This document shows, piece by piece, positions 28,165-38,177 of a stretch of 64,000 nucleotides of DNA (its first letter is position 1; each line of letters opens with the position of its first letter). The stretch is from Lampris incognitus (taxonomy: Eukaryota; Chordata; Actinopteri; Lampriformes; Lampridae), in contig NC_079216.1 of the NCBI RefSeq assembly GCF_029633865.1, positions 69,632,667 through 69,696,666 on the forward strand, given 5' to 3'. The notes beneath the pieces were generated by a model. That model searched no databases. It was not told the origin of the DNA and saw only the letters and a program-made list of their open reading frames with translations. Both the position numbers and the translations under genes were made by a program.

Positions 28165-29100
28165 GCACTTGTACTTGCTTTCATAGCAGAGCACACTGTG
28201 CCACTATCGGTCACTCCAGCTCCGATTGATTTGGCAAAGCAGCGCGCAAAAGACCCCAAAGCTTGGAGATCTGTCAATGGACAGAACGTCAGCATCATAC
28301 AAACTGACCTATGGGTTGAAGAAGACGGTGCTTGATGGGATCCTGGAAGAGATCAGAGAAACACCATTTTCTTTGAACATTGATGAAGCAACCAGCCAAA
28401 CCCATGCAAGGGTCCTTGGTGTTCTAGTGAGCTATTGGTCAGAGGGTGTGAAGACAGTGTCTGTCAAACACCTGGCTGCCACTGAGCCAACAACGGTCAA
28501 TTCGCTGACTCTTTTCAATGCCTGGATGACCTCTTCAGGAGAATAGAACTGCCCTGGAAACACCTCGCGTCCATTCTAATGGAGTCCTGCGCTGTTATGA
28601 GGGGTTCCAAAACTGGCCTGGAAAAAAGAATTAGTGATCTCCGAGCCCCTCAACTCCTTGACTTCGACGGTGATGCATGCCATCACATCCAAAATGCCAG
28701 CAAGGTGTTGTGTGCCCCCTTTGAGCATTGGGTTGAAGGACTATTGTCAGATATTCACACTGACCATAAGTGGTCTGTCGACATGAAGGAGTGCTTGAGG
28801 GAAATATGTGACATCATCGGGATCAAATTCTCTAGACCAGAGTGCTATGGCTGTCGGCATATGATGTCAGTGTTGACACAATCCAAATGTGGGATGCTTT
28901 TGTCCTGTTTTATTTGTCATTCTTGAAGACTGAAGACAAGACCATCTACAGAGATGTTGGAGATGCCATTCTTCAAAAGAAGGAAGTTCCCCAGCCTGGC
29001 AAGAATCAAATTCAAGAGCTCTGGAAGGAGCTTGAGAGGAAGTCCAAGGACTTCATAGAGGAAGGAAGGCAAGAGGAGGAAGACTTGTATCTGTACCAAG
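28165..29100 (+). pseudogene. hAT-like transposase gene, exon-like block 1 (frameshifted)
   Basis: Bounded by an acceptor (CCCCAG) and a donor (CAAG|GTAAGT). In three frames it reads AFIAEHTVPLS, then LSMDRTSASYKLTYGLKKTV, FSLNIDEATS, then LFRRIELPWKHLASILMESC, DFDGDACHHIQNASKVLCAP and WLSAYDVSVDTIQMWDAFVL. The DEAT acidic motif and the GDxCHHIxNA block resemble the RNase-H-like core of hAT-related transposases or domesticated relatives in fish. Frameshifts lie near 28262, near 28520 and near 28842, where a few codons are also lost. I infer a dead copy; the exact superfamily is not certain. Confidence 0.6.
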
Positions 29101-29710
29101 GTAAGTTATTGCAAAGATAACAATACCTATCACATTCTGGAAATAACATCGGGTTGAGCTCAATTTGAAATGAACATGATTGTGGAGTGTGTATGAGCTG
29201 TCATAATCACAATATTTTCCATTTCATGTGATTAACTGTCATAAAAATAATTCTAATTAATAGATTTAATTTAGTCCTTTTTTGGTCATATGTCACTGTT
29301 ATAGTATAAGCCTACTAATACTAGTGTAATACTACACACACCTTATGGACCATTTATTTGTGGACATCGAACTTTTACAAATATAAACAAATGAGATTTA
29401 TGTTTGCCTTTTAGGCTTTGGAAACAATTTTTGCAAAGGGCAGATAGGTCTTAAATAATAACTCAACATATACAAAGGCTATTACTGAAAAATACAAGAC
29501 ATTACTAAAAATGGCGGGTACCAGGTCTCGCCAATTAGTCTAGATAGCAGTCTAGATAGTGCTTCATCTATTGCTCTGCTACACATAGATTTATTTTCAA
29601 TACCTTGCCCTAAAACTATTGTGTAGTCATACATGACATAATGAAAAAGTGGTTGATGAATATTATGCCAAACATATGCCTACTTCATGTGTTGATTACT
29701 TGTTTTACAG
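29101..29710. other. Intron of the hAT-like pseudogene
   Basis: AT-rich, no coding signal, bounded by GTAAGT and TTTTACAG. Nothing else is recognised in it. Confidence 0.5.
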
Positions 29711-30252
29711 GTTCTGTTTCAAGAGAAGAGGACTCTGCTTGAACTGCACTACTACACAGCAGTGATGTCCATGCTCCAGCAGTATGTCTTACTGTTTCAG
29801 ACCAAGGATCCCCAGGTACACAAGCTCCACCATTCACAGGAGACACCTTTCAGAGGGTTTCTCTCCTGCTACATAAAGCCAAGTGTCCTAACTGACAACA
29901 AACAAAGAAACCTGTCTGGGCCAAAGCTGAAGACTCTATACCTTACAAGCTCAGAGGCTGCACCTGAAGAGCCATTTCTTGGGTGTGCGGCTAAGTCTAT
30001 CATCATGCAGCTTGGAGGGAAGCACCCGCTAGTGACTGACTTGATGGCCAAGGTCTTCAAGGCATATGCAAATTGGGCCTCTTCTCTGCAAACCAAGCTG
30101 CCTCTGGACAGCGACACCTTAAGGGTACTAACATGTTTGGATCCAGAAGCAAGAGGAAATCATCACATCATGGCTTTCTCGCAAAAGCTGCCAAAAATGT
30201 TTCCAGCTGTGCAGCTGACAGAAACAGCTGACTTTCTGCATGAAACATACAA
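29711..30252 (+). pseudogene. hAT-like transposase gene, exon-like block 2
   Basis: The acceptor is TTTTACAG and the donor AA|GTAAGA. It is open throughout: VLFQEKRTLLELHYYTAVMS, QYVLLFQTKDPQVHKLH, FRGFLSCYIKPSVL, KLPLDSDTLRVLTCLDPEAR. The LF/LHxxQ..F..FLSC..KP block and LTCLDPxAR are conserved in the same fish transposase-like family as block 1. This exon shows no break of its own. The donor/acceptor spacing shows that the family carries introns, which suggests an element or gene with a spliced transcript. Confidence 0.6.
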
Positions 30253-30419
30253 GTAAGAGTAATTAAGCTGAACATAGACATTATTTTAAAAATAATTTTA
30301 CTGTATTTAATGAACTTGTGATTGAATATGGCTTTGATCGGGTAGGCCTAATTGGCTGAATTGCAACGAGAAGATTTTTGCTTTTACACTAACTATAATT
30401 TCAAACATGTTGTCTTTAG

Positions 30420-30587
30420 GTGTGCAAGTGATATGGGCTGCCAACATTTCCTCCAGGAGCCAGAGTGGATGAGTGGTGGAACCAGACACAATTCAGCGCA
30501 TCCTTCCGCGGCAGACAGGAGTTAAAGAGAAGGCGCTTGCTGGAACTGAAGAAGCTGCCTTCGAAATACAAAGCTAAAAGGAAGTGA
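30420..30587 (+). pseudogene. hAT-like transposase gene, exon-like block 3 (C-terminus)
   Basis: Follows an acceptor (GTCTTTAG). A frame reading ARVDEWWNQTQFSASFRGRQ, then basic ELKRRRLLELKKLPSKYKAK, stops with TGA at about 30585-30587. The frame entered from the acceptor differs from it, so there is probably a frameshift near 30450. RVDxWW is the block expected after the LDPxAR block in this family. Confidence 0.5.
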
Positions 30588-30649
30588 TAGTCCAGTGTGT
30601 TTAAGACACATACAAAACAGCTCTGCGTTTCGCTGCCACGAGAGGGATA

Positions 30650-30805
30650 ACGTTTAGTTACAGAAATCTTTCCGAAAAACAAGCGCGCCCAAACTCCACA
30701 TCTGCCTGGAGACACGCTCCAGAGACAGCCAATCAGTAATGAGCAGGACAGCCCCGCCCCACCTGCGCTAAACTGCCAGTGATTGCCGCCATTGTGCAAG
30801 GTGAG
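30650..30805 (+). promoter_or_regulatory. Repeated promoter-like module (copy 1)
   Basis: Contains CCCAAACTCCACATCTGCCT, GAGACAGCCAATCAGTAATG (inverted or direct CCAAT context) and a GC box CCCCGCCCC, ending GCCGCCATTGTGCAAG|GTGAGTG, a good splice donor. The same block recurs at 51.75-51.9 kb. It precedes the MULE-like gene remnants and may have been their promoter and untranslated first exon; this is inference. Confidence 0.45.
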
Positions 30806-32045
30806 TGAATGGTGAAATGCCGATTGTGTTATTAGCGAGTTATAGCGCTCAGTAGCTATTTAAACGGGTTTGTGTGCCTCTTTGGTCTTGCAGTCTTACA
30901 TGTATTTGGTTTCGCCGTGTCTTATTTCGTGTTTAATTTGTTTTATGGTTATTCAAAGTTACGGGCCCGGCCTTCGATTTATGTAAGGAGGTCGGGGCTT
31001 TCCGACGTCGAGCTGTTGGTCTTACAGAAAGTAACGTTTCTTCTCATCTGGTTCTCAGGGGTCAGTTTTCCTGAGTATAATATTTCTTTAATTTTAACCG
31101 GTCTTATGATGAAAGGTTCGTATATTATGGTGGTTTCATCGGAAGTATACATTTCCGTATATCGTTCGTCCATTTCGGATTGTTTATTGAGTTACCGAAA
31201 TTAATTTTAAAGATAGTGTATTTTTCCCACAATGCCTTTCTTCCGGTCCTACTCTCGTAGGTTAGTTTGACAGCCTCGTTTTAATCGGTTTCATAAAGAT
31301 GATCTTAATATGATCAGTCAATCAATCAGGTTGCATTTTTATAGCGCTTTCCTAGCTGCAACAGGCGGTTGACGACATCTTCCCCCCGCGCGTCGGCCTT
31401 GTTATGACAGCCGAGTCTATTTCCCCGATAGGAATGCCAGCTCGACTTCGTTGAATTATGGGAGATATCCTTTTTTTTGGTTGGGGGGTTGTGCGTTCGG
31501 CAGACCAGAATTGTCACGACAATCTATAAATCGCCTCACTACGGTACAAGAGAACAAATCTAATCGCAAAAATGTACACCCCCACTCCCCATTACACAGC
31601 CATGTGCAGAGAGAAGGAAGCTATGCCAATTAAGTGGTGTCATATTTGCGAGTAACAAGATGATTTGGAGATACTGGAGCATCTTGAGGTTAGATGGCTA
31701 AGAGTATCTTACTGTTAAACACAAGTTATTATAATTATAGTTACAGTCTGACCGTGCATTAGCCATTTTTGTGTTGAGGTATTATTTTATAAGGAAAATA
31801 AAGCACATTTCTCTCAGGTACATGGTACTTGACTCATAGGACTGAATTGCCAATGTATACACCCTACTTTGTTCTGCTAAAATAGACAGCTATTCAAAGC
31901 TAGTAAAATAGACGGTTTTTATAAATAGTTCATTGTGAATTTGTGTTAGGACAGTTAGGGTTAAATTTTGAAATAACGTTGATATACTAAAATAATATTT
32001 AATCTGTTTAAACAGTAACTTTTCTCTGAAGGGTATGAACACAAG
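30806..32045. other. Probable first intron of the MULE-like gene, with a retroposon tail
   Basis: A 110-codon ORF (30872-31204) has no recognisable domain and is probably chance. At 31313-31365 lies a TCAATCAATCAGGTTGCATTTTTATAGCGCTTT block, a short LINE/SINE tail of the same kind as at 1.1 and 10.2 kb. The rest shows nothing I can name. Confidence 0.4.
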
Positions 32046-34415
32046 GTGTGTTTTCACAAGCCACTGGAGGGGGGGGATTTCAGGGACTCCTTGAAACTAC
32101 AATTAAGCACTAGGGAGGAGGTCCAGAGATGGCTGGAGGTCTTTGAAAGGTCATCACAGATTGCCTGGAGGGTGGCAAAAACCTATACTGCTACTGAGGA
32201 TTCTGTTAGCCACAACAGGTACAGAGTAAGAGCATTCATGATAAATGAATGTTCTTTGTTTTATGATTGTTTAAATAGTCAGAACATTGAATGAAGCATT
32301 TCTATGTTCTAAGGTTGACTTAAGATGCCAGCACAACACATGGCATTAGTCACCTACAAAAAAGAACACATTCTGTCCAGCTGTGCTCTATCTAGTGCTG
32401 AAGAAAATACTTGCAGTCAAAACAGAAAGGCCAGGTTAGCTGTTAAACATAGTAATAATAAATACCATATCATTCATTTTGAGATTGCATACTGTTTAAT
32501 CAAGGTAGCATGCTCCATGTTTCAGTTCCATTTTTTGCAGATCTGGTGATTGCCACAATCAAGAGGGGTTTTTGTTCCATGTGACCATTAAAAACCAGCA
32601 TAACCACCACTTGACTTGTGCTGAGGCCTTGCAGCACCGGGATGTGTCAAAAGATACAGTAGAGAAATGACCAAATTATTTGAAAGTGGCCACTCTCCCT
32701 CTTCAGCACTGAACACTCTCAAATACGACCTGCAGGAGGAGCAGGGTGATTCTTCTGTGTGCGCCTCCACAAATTGCTCAACCTGCCCTGATGTGAAGTT
32801 TTGTTCCAGGTTAGTTTTATGAATATTGCTTCTAACATATTGCTTATCCAAATACAGTCCCAAAATGTATCATGTGCTTGAAGTGTATCAGTGGCATTCA
32901 AATTTCCCCGTTCTTTTTCCTTTAAAATACCCCTGACACAATTCTGTTTCATTGCCAGCTGTCAGTTCATACTTAATACAACGAGTAGCGATCATCCTAT
33001 GGACATTAGTTATTTACACTAAGTTATCCTAGTGGAGATTAACCCATTTTTTTAAAAAAAGAAAGTGAAATGTAAAGAAGAAGAAGCCCAACCTGCAAAA
33101 TTCTACCCAAAAATTATGTCTTGTTTTACTTAAAAGGGTGTCAAAAAGAGTACCAACATGTGTTTTTATTGTCATTACAGATTATGCTACATCATTTTTG
33201 GGAGGGCTTATGGAGCATCTTCTGGGGATGGGATGTTGTGCAACCTACAGGAACGTCTCGATGCCTACAACAACAAACAAGGTGAGATATGTGCAAAGAT
33301 GTGCACAGACGACGGTCAAACCATCATGGCTGTCTGCAGTCCTGTAATGAAAAGAGTGCACAAACACGAAAAGCACAGTGGAGAGATGATGTTCATTGAT
33401 TCATCAGGAAACTGCGACTGAATGAACAACAGGATTTTCCTCCTCTTGACACATTCAGCTGCAGGTGGGCTGCCACTGGGAGTGGTGATCACAACCTGTG
33501 AGTCACACAATACCATCAGGGCAGGACTCAAGTTGCTGAAGACCATCCTTCTTGAGGAAGCCTTTTATTGAAGGGGAGAGCTTGGCCCGCAGTAAGAGAT
33601 GTCTACCGTCAAACCAACCCCATTCTCTGTGTCTTCCATATGCTCTAAGCGGTGTGGAGATGGCTATGGGATGCTCACCGTGGGGTGCCTAAAAATGATC
33701 GGCAGCATCTCCTCAAAATTTTCAAGCATCTCAGCTACGCCAAGTCACCACTGGATCTGGAGGCGTCATACCATCAGGCAGTCCAGGACCCCACAGTACA
33801 CCAACAAAGACCATCTGGCTTCAGTTTTTGAGAGGCGTGAGGTTTGGGCTATCTGCCTACAGTCGGGACCTTCCAACACGAGGTAACAACACAAACAACT
33901 TTGTGGGAAGTGCAATGAGGGTCCTGAAGGACAAGATCTTTTACAGGCTGAAGGCCTACATTGTCACACAACTGCTAGACTTCATCACAACCTGGCTGGA
34001 GGCATATTATGTGAGGAGATTGATGGATGTGGCAAACAACAGGACCACGAAGCATCAGCCCAAATTTAAAGGCATCATGAGTGCTGACAGAATTGTCAAG
34101 GTGTGTATTCTCAATGCATATCGGCTCATATTGTAGAGTTCACAACAAACAATGTTCATAATATCACCGTCAACATTCTTCTCTTTTTTCATATTGTAGG
34201 AAGATGAGTCAAACTATACCGTTCCCGGTGCATCATCAGATGCTATGTACCCGGTGAATGTGTCTATGGGGACATGCACCTGTCCAGATGGCAACAATGG
34301 TGTGCTCCCTGCAAGCACCAGCTTGCAGTGATGCAGGCGTTCAAGCTGAAAGGCAGCGCCTTCTTTCCAGTCACCTCACCCACTGCAAGGAAGTTGTTTT
34401 ATGAGATTGCCACAG
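32046..34415 (+). pseudogene. Mutator-like (MULE) transposase gene, decayed exons 1-5
   Basis: Five splice-bounded blocks: 32046-32218, 32314-32434, 32541-32809, 33181-34100 and 34200-34415. They read in order LQLSTREEVQRWLEVFERSS; RCQHNTWH...SPTKKNTFCPA; FLFHVTIKNQHNHHLTCAEA (His-rich); SGEMMFIDSSGN and IFLLLTHSAAGGLPLGVVIT (transposase core start); FERREVWA, TRGNNTNNFV and VTQLLDFITTWLEAYYVRRL; and the SWIM finger CTCPDG...APCKHQLAVM. The order matches MULE transposases with a C-terminal SWIM zinc finger. Decay is plain: in-frame stops (near 32335, 33421 and 33570) and frameshifts (near 32670, 33600 and 34310). Confidence 0.75.
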
Positions 34416-36178
34416 GTATAGTACTTAGGTTGCTTGTCCGGCAATGTCAAAAGCTTTCTTATTCTGAGATAGTCCTGGCCCTGATGAAGTGTTTGCATCA
34501 GTGGAAACCGTACACATTTGTAACTACATTACTACATGTAAGCTTTGAGTTGATAAACGAATATAAAACAGAACATTAAAGTTAAAGTCCGAGTTGCAAG
34601 GGAATGAATATTATAGGAGGGTTGCATATACATCACAAATATTTAAACTGGAGTTTTCCGCTATCTTGGTACTTGGTAGAGGTTTGTTTACGTTTGGTGG
34701 GATAGGGTAGAGATTCCGAGTAGCTAGCCTAATGTACTCTGAATATTATACAAAAAATGCCAATAGAAGCTAAAAAACGTCATGAACAAAAAGTGGAAAT
34801 TGTTGGATTTGACCCCTACATTTTGAAGAAAACTGTTTGATGAAAAGGATCCACTTAACATGTGCATATGATTGTAGGTCCCACCTCACTGGTTTTGCAC
34901 TTTATTTTGTTTACAATTGGTGCAATATTTAAGTAAAAAAAGTAATTCTTATCGTGTCAGTAATGACAGCAAAGCACACTCTTTTACATTTTGCCTTTAT
35001 TCATTTGATTTCTTATGCTGACAGTCTGAATATGATTAAAAAAAATTACTATTTCGTAGCACACCTGTACTCTACAAAAATGAGACACAAGCTACAAATG
35101 TACATCATCATATTGTGAAATGACACATTTCGTTGTCAAGTAGCCTTCCTCTGAAAAATCGCATTCCATGACCCTACCCCTTAGACTATGCAGTTCATTC
35201 ATCATTGACTTTATGCATTCCTCCATGTGAAGCAAATGCTGTCCTGAGAGATAAGTCGGACATCCAACCCCTGGTTCAGGCTCATCTTAAGTGGCAATGA
35301 CATGTTCAGCATCTGAAAACACAAAACATTCAGGAATATACAGTTCCCTCCATATTATTGCTGGAGAGCCAATCAAAAAGTACTACATTCTGCTTTAATT
35401 TTAAGGGAGGAAAAGCATCATATCTTCTTCTATATTCTCCTTTTGTACTTCATCCAGCTTCAGCAGCACTGGCCCTCGGTTTAGGGCCCTGGCACAGAGT
35501 TTTGTGAGGAGCCACACTTTTCAGTTCCATGGGTTCAGCATCTGAAACCAAAACACATCCAGTGCAAATAATTAATAAATAACTCACCTGGATGTTAGTC
35601 AGAGTCAGGGAGAAAATCATACAGTAACACACTGTTTAATTTTAGGATAGGAAAATTTACATTACATTTTAATAATGAAAGAGCTTCATAGTACCTTTGT
35701 GAGATGAAACATTTTCCATATCCATAGGTTCATTTGTGTCCAGCCAATTTGTTCCCTACGTTTCAGCCTCCCTGGGTGTGCCTGGTTCATCTGTACTAAG
35801 GGACTGTCTGATTGAGCGTTTCTTTGAGCGTACCCCTCTGGAAATCTGTAATGGTGAGAAGACCATCAGCTTGCTATGGCCCATATTTTGTGTTGGTGCC
35901 CAGTCAGTGTTGGTCCTGTTGTACAAGTAGGCTGGTTTACCTTAAGTGAAGGGATGAGAAACCTGTTGCTACATCTGTACTGTAGCTATGATCTATGGTA
36001 AGGTAATACTTTACTACAGTATAAATCCCCACATGAGAAATTGGATTTGGATCAGCTGATTCTAATTAGCACAACACTTCAGCTAGGTAGGAGAACTAAT
36101 TAGTGAAATCAGCTGGTTTAGTCCAATGGTGGAGCAAATACATAATTAGTATTTCTACTTTCTGAAGCCAGGTTTTCC
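34416..36178. other. Intron of the MULE-like gene, with minus-strand exon-like blocks
   Basis: On plus I see no coding sequence. On minus, 35845 down to 35696 is bounded by an acceptor (CCATTACAG) and a donor (CAAAG|GTACT) and reads ISRGVRSKKRSIRQSLSTDE and NEPMDMENVSSHK, with one TAG between. At 35541 downward an acceptor (TTGGTTTCAG) precedes AEPMELKSVAPHK, a related peptide. At ~35312 another TTTTCAG precedes AEHV. These may be remnants of a small duplicated-exon gene on the opposite strand; they are unrecognised. Confidence 0.35.
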
Positions 36179-36293
36179 ACCTCTGCTCTTGCCATGTCTG
36201 TCCAAAAAGGAAAGCTCAACGTACCAGACCACTGGTTTATGGGTTTGGAGTTTGAGAGGGAGGAAATCTTTGAGGAAACACCATCAACTGCAA
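36179..36293 (+). pseudogene. MULE-like gene, exon-like block 6
   Basis: Between an AG (GAAGCCAG or a nearby one) and a GTGAGT donor, this reads MSVQKGKLNVPDHWFMGLEF and EREEIFEETPSTA. VPxxWF(x)xL is the segment expected after the SWIM region in this family. It is the last block of the transposase before the LINE insertion. Confidence 0.45.
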
Positions 36294-36849
36294 GTGAGTA
36301 TTGTGCAGCAGGGCTTGACATTACCATTTTCAACACTCTGGGCCACATCGGGCCAGCTGATTAAACTGTTCAGTGGTCCCAGGGCCAGTAGGCAAACAGG
36401 GAATACACCGATCCAAAGCAGTAAAAGACACAAATTGCCAGAGACAAATCTGCCTTAATGTCAAGACCTGTGCAGTGTTTATGAGTAATATGCAGTGTTT
36501 CATGTAACACACACAAATACAATCTTCCCACTTCCACCGAGTTGACTGATCACTGCCAGCTGTTTTCAGCTTCCGCCTTCGTGAGCAGCGGCTTCGTGAT
36601 CGGGAGATCGACAACTTTTATTTTTGTCTTATTAGTTCTTTATATTCTGCCTTAAACTCCTCTTTTTGTTCGGATTTAGCTAGTTTCTGTGCTTAGTTCA
36701 CTTATCGCTAGATTCTCTAGTTTCTTTCTTATACAAATCTTGTGTTTAGTAGGTAGCTTCTTGTTCCCAGTTTGTTACTAGCTTTGAGCTTAGCCTAGCT
36801 TACCAGTTAGCTCTATTACATTCGCAGTAAAAGCAGTCTCGTTAAAACG

Positions 36850-37727
36850 ATGGTTTGTGGTGACTGCTCCGTAGTTACAGATAGGTTGTCTCTACTAGAG
36901 AGACGTGTCCGTGAGTTAGAGCAGCTGCTTTCGGCTAGGATTACGTGAGATGTGACGGGCACTCCAGATAGCCTTAGCCCCGGGCCTGACAGCAGACCTG
37001 ATATTGTTAGCACTAGCTCAGCTTTATGTGCAGATGCGGAGGAGTTTGTCTTTGTTTACCGGCGTGGGAAGGCTCGAAAGAGCAAGCCATCGGTCATGTG
37101 GCCTGGTCTTCAGTCACCTCTCCTGACTGCAAACCGGTTTTCACCACTCACCAGCCCTGTTGGTAGTCCTACGGGCCATCGTGCGTCTCCCCTTTCTGTC
37201 GACAGAGTAAAGCAACGCACACTAGTGATAGGAGACTCCATTACCCGCAATGTTAGATTAGCTTCGCCAGCCTTGGTTCACTGTTTACCCGGGGCCAGAG
37301 TCTCCGACATAGAGGATAATCTTAGGGTGCTGGCATCACGGAGGGAGAGTTGGGGAACCCAGGCACACAGCACCACTACTTTCAGCAACATTGTTATTCA
37401 TGTTGGCACCAATAATGCTAGGATGAAGCAATCAGAGATCACAAAAGCCAGCCTAGTCAGAGTGCTTGAGTTTGCTAGAAAGATGTCGGCATCGATTAAT
37501 TGTCTCTGGTCCCTTACCTGTGAGGGGTAATGATGAGATGTACAGTAGGCTCACCTCAATGAACAGCTGGCTGGCTCGTTACTGTAATGAGCAGGGATTC
37601 GGCTTCGTTGATAACTGGCCTTCTTTCTGGGGCCGCCCTTACCTGTTGAAAGCGGACGGCATTCACCCTACTGGGGACGGCACCGCTCTTTTGTCTAGCA
37701 ATATAGATAGTTGTTTACGTTTAGTTT
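36850..37727 (+). pseudogene. LINE ORF1: coiled-coil plus SGNH esterase (broken)
   Basis: Starts at ATG 36850 with MVCGDCSVVTDRLSLLERRV and RELEQLLSAR, a heptad-like stretch, then an in-frame TGA at about 36946. It continues in the same frame to VIGDSITRNV (block I with the catalytic Ser), VIHVGTNNAR and, after one frameshift near 37500, WPSFWGRPYLLKADGIHPTG, whose DxIH supplies the Asp-His pair. So the catalytic triad is present in pieces. ORF1 esterases of this type bind and hydrolyse lipid esters in vitro and are needed for retrotransposition in the zebrafish relative (published family knowledge). The end at TGA ~37727 is reliable. Confidence 0.75.
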
Positions 37728-38177
37728 GACACTAAGGACTTAACCTTCAGCGGGTTGCAGGTGATTAGAGAGCCTGCTAGGTTTAAATCTAGTGCGGATG
37801 TGGAGTCAAGTAGTTTAATTAATGTTAGTCAGGGAATTTCTCATAGTGTAGATTATCAGCCTGATAGCTTGGTCTATAACATTGAGACTGTCTCCCTGCC
37901 CTGCTGTATTGCTCTCAAGCTCTCCTCTCCTAAATGTGTGAATCACAATAATCTAGTAATTATTCCTACCACTTGTAGTGGTGAGATGTGTGACAAAGTA
38001 CCTAATAATCTACAAAACCAAACAGCTAACGTTATCAAGAATGTGACCACATATCGTCCAAAGCGTTGGTGGCCAAAACTCTCAACAAGGTGTCTAATTC
38101 CAATTAATCTTTCACCTATTGGTAGCTCTAAAGCTCTGCCTACTACTGATCACTTCCACAAGATGCTTAAATTTTTG

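Noticed and set aside
30872-31204. 110-codon hydrophobic ORF
   Set aside because: No recognisable family, it lies in a probable intron, and no splice or promoter context supports it.
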